Origin: Armigeres subalbatus
Lineage: Eukaryota > Arthropoda > Insecta > Diptera > Culicidae
Reading direction: 5' to 3'
NCBI RefSeq assembly: GCF_024139115.2
Contig: NC_085140.1
Coordinates: 414,978,283-415,042,282 of the forward strand
DNA: 64,000 nucleotides
The position numbers and the translations under genes are program-made. This document shows, in pieces, positions 31,085 through 43,784 of this stretch. Under the pieces are notes generated by a model that made no database searches, had not been told where the DNA came from, and saw nothing but the letters and a program-made list of their open reading frames with translations. Position 1 is the first letter of the stretch. Each line of letters opens with the position of its first letter.

Positions 31085-32752
31085 ACGTTTCGCTATTCTG
31101 AGAAATACCAACTTTGAGAATAATGTCTCGAAATTGGATCCCAGTTCGAAACCCTTTTGGAAATTAACGAAAATTCTTAAAAAACCTCAAAAGCCAATTC
31201 CAGCGCTTGAAGAGGGAAATACAATTTTATTAACAAATGGCGAAAAGGCTCAAAAACTTGCGACATTCTCAACCAAGAGAATGGTTTTGACCCTTCGTTG
31301 GGAACTAATTTGGATGAAGTGAGATCTATTACTAGAAAATTTAAAAATATGAAAGCCCCGGGTGATGATGGTATTTTCTACATACTTATCAAAAAACTTC
31401 CTGAGAGCTCTTTATCCTTTTTGGTTAATCTATTTAACAAATGTTTTCAATTGGCATACTTTCCAGATAAATGGAAAAACGCCAAAGTTGTTCCAATTTT
31501 GAAGCCGGACAAAAATCCAGCTGAGGCTTCTAGTTATCGCCCAATCAGTTTGCTTTCTTCAATAAGCAAACTGTTTGAAAAGATTATTTTAAATAGAATG
31601 ATGGTTCATATTATTGACAATTCTATTTTTGCTGATGAGCAATTTGGTTTTCGCCATGTGCATTCAACCACTCATTAGTTATTAAGAGTTACGAACTTAA
31701 TTCGGCTCAACAAATCTGAAGGATATTCGACTGGAGTTGCTCTTCTTGATATAGAGAAAGCATTTGACAGTATTTGGCATGAAGGTTTGATTGTAAAATT
31801 GATGAATTTTAATTTTCCTCTGTACATTATTAAACTAGTCCAAAATTATTTATCAGATCGCTCACTACAGGTAAACTATCAGAATTCCAAATCTGATAGA
31901 TTACCTGCAAGGGCTGGTGTCCCCCAAGGCAGCATACTGGGGCCCATATTGTATAACATTTTTACTTCTGACTTACCTGATTTACCACCAGGGTGTCAAA
32001 AATCTTTGTTTGCAGATGACACGGGCCTCTCAGCCAAAGGGCGAAGCCTTCGTGTCATTTGTAGTAGATTGCAAAAAAGTTTGGATATTTTCTCCACTTA
32101 CTTGCAAAAATGGAAAATTTCCCCGAATGCTTCCAAAACTCAGCTTATAATTTTCCCACATAAGCCGAGAGCTTCTTATTTGAAACCTTCTAGCAGACAT
32201 ATTGTCACTATGAATGGGATTCCAATTAATTGGTCTAGCGAAGCCAAATATTTAGGACTTCTGCTGGACCAAAAATTAACTTTTAAAAATCACTTTGAAG
32301 GCCTTCAAGCCAAATGTAACAAATATATTAAGTGTCTATATCCACTTATAAACAGAAAATCAAAACTTTGTCTTAAGAACAAACTTTTGATTTACAAACA
32401 AATTTTTAGACCTGCCATGTTGTATGCTGTGCCAATATGGACTAGTTGCTGCAATACCAGAAAGAAGACACTTCAGAGGATTCGAAATATTCGAATTTTG
32501 AAAATGATTCTGAAGTTGCCTCCTTGGTATAGTACCAATGAACTTCATAGAATTTCTAATATTGAGACAGTACAACAAATGTCCAATAAAATAATTTTTA
32601 ATTTTAGGCAAAAATCGTTACAATCTTCTCCTAGGCTCCGGTATGTAGAAGAAATTGGCCGTGCGGAGCGATCTAAAGGAAAGTTCTTTTACCTTTCGTC
32701 GCTGAATTTCACAAATAAACAGCGTAATACTAGGAAGATCGGATACGACTGA
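31085..32752 (+). pseudogene. Reverse transcriptase half of the Jockey/Juan-type element
   Basis: Continues the protein interrupted at about 22000: RFAILRNTNFENNVSKLD, KPFWKLTKIL, then FKNMKAPGDDGIFY (31298-31678 frame), SSYRPISLLSSISKLFEK, ADEQFGFRHVHSTTH and an in-frame stop. It resumes with GVALLDIEKAFDSIWHEGLI, RAGVPQGSILGPILYNIF, catalytic SLFADDTGLS and LGLLLDQKLTFKNH, ending at 32752. Two frameshifts (near 31300 and 31740) and one stop are present. The catalytic FADD is kept. Confidence 0.9.
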
Positions 32753-32998
32753 AGATGTCGATTACAACTAATTCAGCTTGGATAATACATTATAAGTAAT
32801 ATGATTCACGCAAATCTGGCAACAACTAAGACCAACCCAATATGCTTGTATTGGAGAATTCCAACGTATTTCAACAGGTGGGAATAAAAAGCTTTCAAAT
32901 AATAACTGAGGAAATGAGAATAGAATGCTGAGTTGAAAAGCAGGCCAAGTGCCAGTTGGATTGTAGTCATAAAAGAAGATGAAGACGAAGAAGTAGAT
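32753..32998 (+). other. 3' untranslated region of the Jockey/Juan-type element
   Basis: AT-rich sequence following the RT stop, ending in AAGAAGATGAAGACGAAG before an unrelated repeat begins at about 33000. Confidence 0.55.
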
Positions 32999-32999
32999 G

Positions 33000-33180
33000 T
33001 TCCAACTGCATTGTTCGATTTATCTTCATTGATGTTTTCTTCTTATTAATGTAGCAAATTTCGGCCTTTTTTTGGAGATTTTATGGTTTAGCTTAATAAA
33101 AGGTTGCATCTTGCACTAGTTAGAAGCAACAATCACGATTGTAACTTTTTATCCAGGTGAGTTATTATTAAAGAACAAAT
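33000..33180 (+). mobile_element. Fragment of the GGGGCGTAAC MITE family
   Basis: Interior sequence (TTCATTGATGTTTTCTTCTT, TTATGGTTTAG.TTAATAAA, TTGCACTAGTTAGAAGC, AATCACGATTGTAAC) matches the MITE at 59992-60232, but the outer ends are lost. Confidence 0.6.
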
Positions 33181-33559
33181 CGGTAAATGCTTGCTATTCA
33201 AAATTGCGTTTTGATCTGAACTATGCGTATTTCACTGATGTGACCAATACTGATATGGGAAATCAAGCATAAAAAGTAAATGGAATTATATACCTCTTGA
33301 GATTGTTCAATAACCTATTCTATTTGAAACAACGTATCCCCTTCATATTTAATGAAGACATTAAACCAGATAAGATAAATGTAAAAATAATAATGATGAA
33401 GCATTTACAATTACAGAGAAGGCGTGTTTTATTTGCTACCTGCAACGAATTCATAAACAATACCCATTTAATATTCGAGGTAGTTTGGAATTAGAAATAC
33501 TGTAATTAGACCTAGAAATCTCCATAAAGCTAAGAATTATTATCAACGACAACTGAACA
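33181..33559. other. Unassigned stretch
   Basis: AT-rich, nothing recognised. Confidence 0.35.
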
Positions 33560-34060
33560 GCGATGTTAATGATACTGAAACATTCATTCATCCGACACGA
33601 CAAGCCCGACATTCGCCTTTTTCTCGTTCCTGTTTTGAATTTTATTGCTCTGCATGTTCCACCATCCGCCATCGAATTCGATAGCCCAACTTCCTGCTGA
33701 CGTCGACGACGATAAGCGCGGGGCCCGTGACCGTTCTACTGTTGCCGTGTTTTTGACTCACGTGATCAAACACATCTCCGGGAAAACTTTAATGCCAAGC
33801 CAACGCAGCACCACATCACATCGATCGTTCCGCTCGTTGTCACGGTGCTGCTGCTGCTGCTGCTGCGAGAGGGTGGAATATAAATCCCCATTTGTATTGA
33901 TACGGTTTCCGTTCCGGGTCGGCTTCAAGCCGTGCGCCACTTCCTTATTGACAGTTTTTCTTTGTTCCAGCGACAGGCCGGGGAAAAGTTCAATGTCAGT
34001 CCCCACGCACGACACGGTCGGTCGTTTTCGCTTTTACTTATGAGTTTAAAAGTTTGACCT
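33560..34060. other. GC-richer non-repeat island with a CTG run
   Basis: Base composition changes sharply from the AT-rich surroundings. It carries a perfect run of about six to seven CTG units at 33850-33868. A minus-strand frame (34015-33758, 85 codons) would read the run as glutamines, and a plus-strand frame as cysteines. Neither has a family match by eye. It may be host regulatory or exon sequence. Confidence 0.35.
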
Positions 34061-35771
34061 GTGGGAAAAATAGTAAACTTCCCATGTGGAAATACATATG
34101 CTTTGCTTGAGTTGAATTATTTATTCATTGGAAAATTGTCGTGAAGTTGAAATAAATGCCTCTAATTTTGAATTTGTTATTCAAATTGAACAATATACAT
34201 CGAAAAGATAAACCAATAGTCGTTAGTCGTGGTATCGATTACTGATTCTTAGGTAATATAAATCAAGACAAAAAGTGTTCTATATAATGGTAAGGCAGCG
34301 TATGATAAATGAGAATAAAAAACTTTTTAATCAAACAGGAAGAAGCAGATTTTACAGTAATGAAGAGAATTTCAATTGTAAAAAAAAATGAAAGAGTGTG
34401 GAACAAGTTTTCAATAGAGAATCATTTCATTATCAAGCCCATGTGTCCCAGAGTAGTGATGTTGTGAAAATTGTCGATTTCATTTATCTCTTTTTTTTTC
34501 ATGAATGCGTTAATTTTATAACAAGAAATGATCATAAGAACTATCGAAAGTCTAGTCTTCAATATAAACGTTAAAAGTTTATTTGAAGCCTGACGCGCTT
34601 ACAATGAAATATATATAACTTGATATCCTGAGTAAGATTTCGATGACTAACCAAACAAAGGCCAACCCTCAAGGTTGGCTATCATACGGCAGATGCTGAG
34701 AAACCTCAAAACGAATAAAAAGTCTGCCAAACTTGAGATGGTAAGATAACATTGCTCCTTCCCTCATCATTTCTCCACTAAATAAGTGAGAGCTCGTGTA
34801 TCCTAAAAAATTTCCTTTGTCCTACCTTTTGCGGATAACAAAAACTGAAGCTTATGATGGAGCGCACTGGCTCATAAACTGATTGTTACTATCGAGGCAA
34901 GAAATATAGCGCGATTGATATGAGACGTTGTAATATGGATCTTTATGAAGTCATCTCAAATAATACTGGAAATAATGAACTTTTTTCATTGAGAAATAAT
35001 ATTATCAAGGTATATCTCGAATATTTCAAGATATTTTTGAACAAAATTGATCATTTCCCTCCGAGGGGCATTTGGAATTACATTCCCCCGCAATCGCTGA
35101 ATGCGATAAAGACCAGACAAGAATAAGCTCTATATGGCAGAAGTAGCGAACGCATCATTCTGAGAACAACCACGGAAAATGCGTTCAGCATCTTCAAGCA
35201 CAAAAACACCGAACGGCACAATGAAATACTAAAATAAAAACAAAACGATTTGGGCCGGGAGGCCGAAAAGGTCCCGTTAGGAAATCCAATAAAAGAATTT
35301 ATGCGTCTCATATTCCCGAGTAAAATAATTTATTCAACCTTATCTAAAGGGAAACACATGACTGACTTTTTATTGTGTTGCCTCGTTGGGGGTAGATTTG
35401 AAGTTTACTCGTTGATTTCTCTTCGGAGAGGAAAAACATAACAAGCTCTCTTCGTCGAATTTCCATCCTTCCAATGGAAATGAGAAATGTGATATGAGCA
35501 ATAAGAGATATTCGCGGAATGAGATATTATTGCTACTTGTGGCGCATCACGTTACCGTACGGCACTATTTGTTGTTATTTTCTCATTTTATCACTTGGTG
35601 TGGTTGGGAAAATTTAGCGTGCGCATACGCACCATCGACGGTCGTTTTCACTTTCGTGTTTCCGACTTGTGAGTTGCAGTTGTTATTACATTGCAGTTTC
35701 TCATGTCAACGAATCTCATGAGATACAAGAAAAGAGGGTAACGATTGATTATTGTGAATACTCGAATAGTA
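34061..35771. other. Unassigned region
   Basis: AT-rich, no transposon protein or clear repeat recognised. Short frames only. Possibly host intergenic or intronic DNA. Confidence 0.35.
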
Positions 35772-36945
35772 TGACTACGCACATCACCCGATCCATCGTC
35801 GCTTTGATCAACCGTGTCAGTTTATCCGGAAAACCGTGTTCGTGCATTAGCTGCCATAGCTGGTCCCGATCGATTGTATCATATGCGGCTTTGAAGTCGA
35901 TGAATAGATGATGTGTGCGCACGTTGTATTCGCGGCATTTCTGCAGTACTTGGCGAATGGCGAACACCTGGTCCGTGGTGGAGCGTTCGCCCATAAAACC
36001 CGCCTGGTACTGCCCCACGAACTCCCTTGCAGTTGGTGCTAGTCGACGGCATAAAATTTGGGAGAGTACCTTGTAGGCGGCGTTCAGCAATGTGATTGCG
36101 CGGTAGTTGCTACAATCTAGCTTATCGCCCTTTTTGTAGATGGGACACACGACACCTTCCATCCACTCCTGCGGCAAAACTTCCTCCTCCCAAACCTTGG
36201 TAATGACCCAGTGCAGCGCTCTAGCCAGTGCCTCACCACCGTGTTTAAATAGCTCTCCTGGTAGTTGGTCAACCCCAGGGGCTTTGTTGTTCTTCAGCCA
36301 GCTAATCTCCTCCTGGATTTCCTAGAGATCCGGAGCCGGTAAAATTATGTCCTGCGAGCGTTCCCACAGGTCCTTCACCATACCGCCATCTTCGTCTGCC
36401 ACATCGCCATTCAGGTGCTCTTCGTAGTGCTGCCGCCACTTTTGGATCACCTCACATTCGTTCCCGTTTATGTCCTTACACATATCAGGCTGTGGCACGT
36501 GGCACTTACGTGAACGGTTTAACTTCTCATAGAACTTTCGTGTTATTAGCGCGGTACAGTTGCTTTGTTTCTTCACGGTCTCGATCTTCTTGCTGACGCT
36601 TTTTCCTCCGGAAAATCGAATTTTGTCTGTTCCGCGCCTGTTTATATCGTGCCTCGTTCGCCCTCGTGCGGTGTTGCAGCAATCTCGCCCATGCTGCATT
36701 CTTCTCTTCTCTTCTACTATCTGCTCTTCCGTTGGGAGTTCCTTCCAGCTGTTGCGCGTGTTCTTGGGCTAGTCTACCGTCTTGTAGCCGCCCAATGTTA
36801 AGCCGCGGCGTCCGACTTCGATGCGTGTTGTACACCGTCGAGAGTTTTGAGCGCAGGCATACTGCAACGAGGTAGTGGTCGAATTCAATATTCGCACTGT
36901 GGTAAGTGCGGACGTTGGTGATGTCGGAGAAGAATTTCCGATTCC
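35772..36945 (-). pseudogene. RTE-type non-LTR retrotransposon, copy 3 (middle part)
   Basis: The minus strand covers the linker (36835-36322) and reverse transcriptase (36330-35772): WMEGVVCPIYKKGDKLD, SNYRAITLLNAAYKVLSQIL, QYQAGFMGERSTTDQVFA, HHLFIDFKAAYDTIDRDQ. It is very close to copy 2 at 3100-4256. Both ends are truncated: the FADD loop and C-terminus are missing at 35772, and the endonuclease at 36945, where a minisatellite begins. Confidence 0.9.
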
Positions 36946-37510
36946 GATGAGAATCCTATAGTGATTTCGACGGGAATGTTACGAAGATTCTGCCAGAAAT
37001 TCCGACGAGAATTCTCCAAGCATACCGATGAGAACCAGGAATGTTCCAGTGGTTCCGTTAGATATCCTCCAGGAATTCCAACGTGAATGTTCCAGAGATT
37101 TTGTAGGCAATGTTCCAGGGATGTAGAAGCAAATCGTCGAAGGATTCCGCAGCAATCTGTCGGAGGATCCCAAAACAAATCGTCGAGAGACTCCGAATTA
37201 ATCATCCAGGGATTCCGTAAAGAATTCTCCAATGATTCCAAAGGGAATTCTCCAGGGACGTTGGAGCAAATCATTGAGGGTTTCCGAAACAAATCTTCGA
37301 GGGATCCCGAAGCAAACAATCGAAAGATTTCGAAGCAAATCGTCGAATGATTCCGAAGCATATCATTGGAGGATTCCGAAGCAAAACGTCGAGAGACTCC
37401 GAATTAAATATTCGAGGGATTCCGAAGCAAAACGTTGAAGTATTCTAGAACAAATTGTCAAGAAATTCCGAAGCAAATCTCCGAATGCTTCCGAAACAAA
37501 TCTTCTAACG
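36935..37510. repeat. 23-bp minisatellite (GATTCCGAAGCAAATCG type)
   Basis: About 24 units of 22 to 24 bp. The best units read GATTCCGAAGCAAATCGTCGA, diverging toward the 5' side to ATTCCGACGAGAATTCTCC. Long frames on both strands (for example minus 37361-36885) arise from the repeat and are not genes. Confidence 0.85.
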
Positions 37511-37514
37511 ACTA

Positions 37515-37705
37515 ATGCCTAACGGCTAAGCTAAAGCTAAGCTAAAGCTAAGCTAAAGCTAAGCTAAAGCTAAGCTAAAGCTAAGCTAAAGCTAAGCTAA
37601 AGCTAAGCTAAAGCTAAGCTAAAGCTAAGCTAAAGCTAAGCTAAAGCTAAGCTAAAGCTAAGCTAAAGCTAAGCTAAAGCTAAGCTAAAGCTAAGCTAAA
37701 GCTAA
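37515..37705. repeat. 11-bp satellite, left block
   Basis: Almost perfect tandem copies of GCTAAAGCTAA. The same unit returns at 38400-38690. Confidence 0.95.
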
Positions 37706-38345
37706 AGCTGAGCTAAGCTAGGCTGGGGCTGAGGCTGGGCTGAGTGAGGCTGGAGGCTGAGCTGGTGGGGGGCTGAACAGGGGCTGGGTGAGGCTGAGGC
37801 TGGGAGCTGGGAACAGGAGCTGGGGGTGGGGTGGGCTGAACAGGGTGGGGAACAGTGGGCTGGGGTGGGGCTGGGAACAGGGGCTGGGGCTGGGGAACAG
37901 GAGCTGGGGCTGGAACAGGTGAACAGGGCTGGGAACAGGGGCTGGGGTGGGAACAGGGCTGGGAGGCTGGGGCTGGTGGGGTGGGCTGGGGTGGTGGGTG
38001 GAACAGGAACAGGGGCTGGGGCTGGGGTGGAACAGGTGGGCTGAACAGGAGGTGAGCTGGAGGCTGGGGCTGGGGCTGGAACAGGTGGGTGGGCTGGAAC
38101 AGGGGTGGGAGCTGGGGCTGGGCTGGGGCTGGAACAGGTGGGGCTGGGAACAGGTGGGCTGGTGGGGAACAGGGCTGAACAGGGGTGGAACTGGGGCTGG
38201 GAACAGGGCTGAACAGGGTGGGCTGGGTGGGGTGGGAACAGGGGCTGGAACAGGTGGAGCTGGGGTGGGCTGGAACAGGGGCTGGGGTGGGGCTGGGGCT
38301 GAACAGGGGCTGGTGGGAACAGGTGGGAGCTGGGGCTAGCTAACA
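37706..38345. repeat. G-rich core of the 11-bp satellite (GGCTGGGG type)
   Basis: About 640 bp built from GCTGGGG and GGAACAGG units. It can largely be derived from the flanking GCTAAAGCTAA unit by changing A to G (GCTAA to GCTGG). There is almost no A outside AACAG. The frame at 37826-38339 is an artefact of composition. Confidence 0.85.
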
Positions 38346-38690
38346 GGGGCTGGATCTAACTGGGGCTAGCTAAACTAGCTTCTGGGCTAAAAACAGCTAA
38401 ACTAAGCTAAACTAGCTGGCTACTAAGCTAAAGCTAAACTAGCTAAAAGCTAAGCTAAGCTAAGCTAAAAGCAAAAAGCTAAGCTAAAGCTAAGCCTAAA
38501 CTAGCTAAGCTAAAGCTAAGCTAAAGCTAAGCTAAAGCTAAGCTAAAGCTAAGCTAAAGCTAAGCTAAAGCTAAGCTAAAGCTAAGCTAAAGCTAAGCTA
38601 AAGCTAAGCTAAAGCTAAGCTAAAGCTAAGCTAAAGCTAAGCTAAGCTAAGCTAAGCTAAGCTTAAGCTTCAGCTTAGCAGCTTAGGAAC
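38346..38690. repeat. 11-bp satellite, right block
   Basis: A mixed border (GGGGCTAGCTAAC, CTAAACTAGC) returns to regular GCTAAAGCTAA units and ends in GCTAAGCTAAGCTTAAGC. Confidence 0.9.
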
Positions 38691-38914
38691 TAAATAATAT
38701 TCTTCTAAAAAGTTGTTCGGAATAATGAGGCCATAATTATGGTGATATCGAAGAACAGGTTGGCCCATTATATAGAACAATTTTGTTTCTTGCAAAATGC
38801 TGACACACAATGCTCTACAACAGAGGTTTTTATAAATTGGATAAAAATGAGTTCGCGTTAGATTGAACAAACTATAATAAATTGCTTCATATCCCATCAT
38901 TGTTTTTTCTTCTT

Positions 38915-39425
38915 TTTGAATTTGATGTGGAATTTGATTAGATTTGGGTTGGTTTTGAATTGGATTTGAATTGGACTATGATAGGTTTTAGTATTCGAAT
39001 TGGATTTGCATTGAATTTGAAATGGGTTTGGAGTTGATTTAGGTTGGATTTGAATTGGATTTGGATATGAATCAGATTTGGATTGGATTTGAATTAGATT
39101 TAGCTTTGAGTTTGATTGGATTTAGATTGGAATTGAATCGAATTTGAATTGGATTAGAATTAGATTTGGAATAGGTTTAGATTGGATTTGGATTTGATTT
39201 GGATTGGATTTAGATTGGATTTCGATTGATTTGGATTGGATTTGAATTAGATGTGGATTGAATTTCAATTAGATTTGAAAGTGAATTGGATTTGAATTTG
39301 ATATGGATTGGATTTAAATTAGATTTAGATTGGATTTGGATATGAATTACATTTGGATTGGATTTTGATGAGATTTTGATTTGATTTGGATTAATTCTGG
39401 ATTAGATTTTAATTAAATGTGGATT
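38915..39425. repeat. Degenerate TTGGATT repeat
   Basis: About 500 bp of loosely repeated GAATTGGATTTGGATT-like units of 6 and 12 bp. An inverse-strand trace lies near 51590-51720. Confidence 0.85.
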
Positions 39426-39540
39426 GTATTGCACTTCATTATATTTGCCCAAAAATCGCACAAAAAAAGATGACCATTAATCTCGTCAAGTTTTATGTTC
39501 TCTAATCATCGCATAATAACTTAGATCGTAATCTTAAAGC

Positions 39541-40860
39541 TGGTATAGATTTATGGCACAAAATAGTAACAAAGGTATGAATCAAGATTTGTCTTTATGC
39601 GATAACACACTTTTTCCTAACGAAACGAATCGTAGAGTGCTCCCGAATTTAATCAATTTTATATCAGTTCAGTTTTATTTCAGTAAATATAAAAAATATA
39701 GAAAGAGTGGGAATTTTTTTTATTCGGTTTCAAATTCTGTTAAAAACTTTATTTTACTTAGGAATTATGTGATTATGCTGCATATTGTCTTATCAGCGTG
39801 GTTTTATGGTATTGAGCTAACTCAAAACTAGAAAATGAAAGCACAGGTTTAATGTTTTATCTAGTGGGATGCAAATGCCCAAAGATATGAATTTTAGATT
39901 ATATTACTGTATGTGATCGCAAAGTTTTTACGGCAGCAGTTTTCCAGGTATGATTTTTTTTTTATTTCCCATACAAAAAGTTGTACCAAAAGGCTGTCAT
40001 GTCCTTCTGAATTCAATTTTCATATGAGGCTCGAATATGCATAGTCTTATACACAATCTGCTCGACGAACCGAGCTATGTCTGTTTGCCCTTGTATATAT
40101 GTTTATGCGGGGGTGGGTTGAAAATGGCCAATTTTTGTGTTACGTAATTAATAGATCTTCCCTTGCATGGTTTGCTCATTTCGAGTCGAGGTGTGCAGTG
40201 CCACCCCAGATTTGAAGTCTTTGATAAGAAAGAGGCGCCTTAAAAAGAATTTACAAGAGTCCTAGGAATCCACGGCTCTGCTTTTTTGACTAAATTATAC
40301 GTATCTGAGTCATATCAGATTATATTTACACTCTGAGCCTGACGTCTTAAATATTGAATCGGTAAAAAAATAGGATAGAATAGTTAAAGATACTTTTCGT
40401 TTTCTGTTAGACATTTCTAACGAAACAATGAAGACCTTTCATAGAATAAAACTAAATACGTATTTGTCGACTCAGAATAGAAAATTAATAAATAGAAAAA
40501 TTTGTATAACATCATAAATTTTGAAAACTGCTGATTTTGTTCAGCGGTGCAGCCAAATTTTTTAATAATACACGACCGTACGAAACAGTACGGTTTAAGT
40601 TTAAATTTGTTTCAAAATTCCGCGGAATTCCGTGAAATTTCGTAAAAAGCTAGTTTTTTTCTAGCGAATTTTTTGTAATTTTACGAAACGAAACGAAATC
40701 AAGAAATCTGATTTCGCCATGCTCAAATTCCGCGGAATTCCCCGGAATTTCGTTTCGAACCACCTAAAATGAAATTTTTCGAAATACCGCATATGCTTAC
40801 GTGAAAAACAAATCAGAAGGACACGACAGATGCCGTTGTATAGTAAACTGAATATTAAAT
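39541..40860 (+). repeat. Dispersed repeat X, copy 1
   Basis: Shares GCGATAACACACTTTTTCC, ATCAATTTTATATCAGTT, TTATGCTG and CAGCGTGGTTTTA with 58245-58990. It shares ACGTATTTGTCGACT.AGAAT, TTGTTCAGCGG.GCAGCCAAA and AAATTCCGCGGAATTCC with 61970-62345. The 3' part is full of palindromic AATTCCGCGGAATT and ACGAAACGAAACGAAAT motifs. 39955-40110 holds an inverted piece of the AT-rich repeat family (GTTGTACCAAAAGGCT, CTCGACGAACCGAGC). No protein was recognised. Confidence 0.7.
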
Positions 40861-41099
40861 TGATCATACAATAATCACGATAACCTTACTGCTTGTCGTG
40901 CGATTCGGTAATTCGACTTAAAAGCTTATTTGAAAAAAAAAATACCACTATGACTAAAGATTTGCAGCGTCAAAACGTTCGCTTATAATACTGTATAAAC
41001 AATAAATCTAATTAAAATGATCAATTTCAACTATCATTATATCGGTACTTCAGAAGTTAACGTTTCTGGTAACGTCTCATAGAGGAACAAACCCACAAA

Positions 41100-42080
41100 G
41101 AATTATTGAACTCTTTGAAATCCTTGTTCCATTTTCTCAATCGTTCCAAAACCATGTTGCATTCTTTTCTCGGCGTTCTCAATACCACCCACCTCAGCGC
41201 AAACAAAGACACGTGCATCCTGAGAAAAGCTCGGCATTCTCTAAGCGTTTTCCCAACATCATCCTCTCTACTCGACCAACAACCATCCTTGCGGGAGTAT
41301 TTTCATCGATTTTCATCATCCCTCTCTCAATGTCGCTCTTCATCCACCATAATGGCTTTCACTTCGCACTGCGAAGCCCCAAGTAACGGAGAGCTTTCCT
41401 ATCTGGCAGTAGTGTTCGAGCCGTCGTCGGAGTTTGTAACGCCTTGCGATCGATCCCAGTGTCACACGAGGGCAAAGGATTATTAGGACTTGTTATAAGC
41501 CACACCGCCCACCCTCTCTCACAGACAGTGTCACTGATTACAAGCCCCAAGCCTGCCCCGTAAGGACCAAGGTCTGGAAAAAAAACTACATACTGTGTGC
41601 GAGCGACCACACGTGACCACATCGCGCGCCGGATCGGTTTCGCAGTGATAGTTGTAATCGAGTACAATGTGCCCCGGTGGTGGCGGTGGCGGCCGCGGGG
41701 GACGTCGAGTCCTGCCCGGAATGAAGAGCCTTTCGGTACTTGTGCGCTGGTGCATGTGAACAAAGCAGCGAGGGAGGGGCCGGGTTACATCGAAAAAGGA
41801 CATTCTCACGGTGGGGCTCCGGGGGCAGTGAAGTGCATTTAATGATGAGCAGACTGGCCTGTGGCTAACTGCAGGAAGATAACGTCGTGTGATTGATGTG
41901 GATGACGGCGTGAACCGCAAAGTGCGGGAGCTTTGTGCTCTGTGGCGGTGCGGAGGTTCGAAGAAGGAATTATAGATTTTTCCCATGAAGAGCAATTGGC
42001 TGGGAACGAGAAGTTGGAAAAACTTTTCCTTTGCTCTATGGTTAATTTAGCACAGGATTACGGGAAAAGTGAGACGGTGC
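41100..42080. other. GC-richer non-repeat island
   Basis: Includes a GGTGGTGGCGGTGGCGGCC stretch at 41676-41694 and frames up to 154 codons on the minus strand (41995-41531) and 126 codons on the plus strand (41106-41486). None has a recognised domain. The composition suggests host exon, leader or regulatory DNA rather than transposon sequence. Confidence 0.35.
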
Positions 42081-43262
42081 TATGAGTATAGTGAGTTAAG
42101 CCTCAATAATACTAAGCTCCGAAAAGTCATGAATGCATGATACTGCAGGATACTTTGAATTATGATTAAAACGTGCTTCTGTTGGAATGAAAATAGTGGA
42201 GCACTGTTCAATACCAGTCTGAAATAAGAGAGTCGTGTCATGATAAATATTTTTTTCTGGTATTGTTGAATCTCATTGCATATTTTTTGTACAATATCAA
42301 TCACGTTAAGTAACCTATCTGTTTTTTCGGAGTTTATGTTGACGAGAAGCTTTGTGGGTAAGCTACTAAATAAGAATAATTATTTTCGTTCGCTAGTGCG
42401 TGTTGAAGCAGAAACCAACAATTGTAACTCTGAGTAAAGTTGAAATTTGGTAAACCAGTGGAATGCTTCACAGAAGTAATAATAATAAATCAGCCGAAAT
42501 CATAACGGAGAATGAGCCAATAGTTTGCTTATTAATGGTGTATTCAAGTGAAGAAGAAAACATTTGGTGACCTTTCCGTTTTGTAGGGAAAACTTCTCGA
42601 ATACGAACCAGTGCGTTATCAGCCTCTACCATCGGTGAAACTTGGTCGTAATCAACGGTGGTTCCGCCTGTGAAGCGCAAACCAAAAACAACTATTAACT
42701 ACATCCACTTGGAAAGAGTAGCGCGCACTGGAAAAAGGTTGGTACTTCTACACACGCCGATCCTAAATAATTCATTCTTTAATTATCACGAAAATACACT
42801 GCTTTCATGTGTTCTTTTGGATGCCAAACCTTGAAGGGCAGTCGTTCTCAACTCGAACTGCTGCTCGATGTACTGATTTAGTTTTCTGAGAGGTTCAGAG
42901 ATATTCGATTACGGAAACAAACTTTGCACAATAACTAAAATGCAAAATTTTCATAACGACATATCTACTTTAGAAAACAAATATTCAAACGTCGACTTGA
43001 CGAATCTGATTGCACTCCCACGCAAACCGACATCATCAACAGACAGCAGAAGTCTTCACCTACATATTGGTGGCGTGGACAGTAAAGATAAACTTTTATT
43101 AAAAAGATTTTTTCTGTTCTGTAAATCTTTTACATTTTTTTATCAGTTCAATTTTTATCGTATTCATTATTTAATAGTTTGTTACTAGGCTGTTACAAAT
43201 ATTCAATAAAAATTTCGTCTTACTGATCTTCGAAAGGTCAAGGGGGGGTTGAATTTTCTTTT
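42081..43262. other. Unassigned stretch
   Basis: AT-rich, no recognised elements. Short frames only. Confidence 0.35.
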
Positions 43263-43470
43263 TCTATATACATAAAATAAATTTCTACTCGGATACTACC
43301 GATTGGCGTGAAAATTTGTATGCAGAGGTTTTTGAGGCCGGGGAAGATTCTTAAGATAGTTCTAGACCCCTCCCTCCCTTTGGAAAAGGGGGCTTCCATA
43401 CAAATGAAACACAACTTTCATCAAAACTCGAGAATTAATCAAGTAAATGGAACCAAATTTGCCATGTGGA
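43263..43470 (+). repeat. Helitron-like 5' repeat fragment, copy 2
   Basis: TCTATATACATAAAATAAAT, GATTGGCGTGAAAATTTGTA, ATGCAGAGGTTTTTGAGGCC and GGAAAAGGGGGCTTCCATAC match 14962-15130 in order. Class uncertain, as for copy 1. Confidence 0.5.
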
Positions 43471-43784
43471 GGTTTTGGAAGGTACGTTACTGTGGTGGTT
43501 TAAAAGGGGAGATATAGTTGTTTTTAAATATTTGTATCAGCCTCATGACATGGCAATAGGGGGCGTCCACAAATTACGTAACGCTCAGAGGGGGAAGGAG
43601 CGTCATGGGAAGTATTTATGGTATCGATACTTTGAATATAAGTATGTACTTGAATCTATTGAGAACCTCATTCAAAATCTTTTAACTTTGGTAATCATAA
43701 ATATATTTTATTGAATATTTTTTTGAATTTTAACGTTCGAATGGAATGAATGATTCTAAGTACTACCCTACTATATGATGTACT

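Noticed and set aside
33758..34015. Polyglutamine protein gene on the minus strand
   Set aside because: The glutamines come from a short CTG run. No domain, exon neighbours or promoter could be seen, and both strands are open there.
36885..37361. 158-codon minus-strand gene
   Set aside because: The frame lies entirely in the 23-bp minisatellite and reflects its periodicity.
37826..38339. Glycine/tryptophan-rich proteins
   Set aside because: All frames here follow from GCTGGGG repeats in the satellite core.
41531..41995. Proline/arginine-rich host protein
   Set aside because: Two overlapping minus frames and a plus frame are all open because of GC content, and none shows a domain or clear exon borders.
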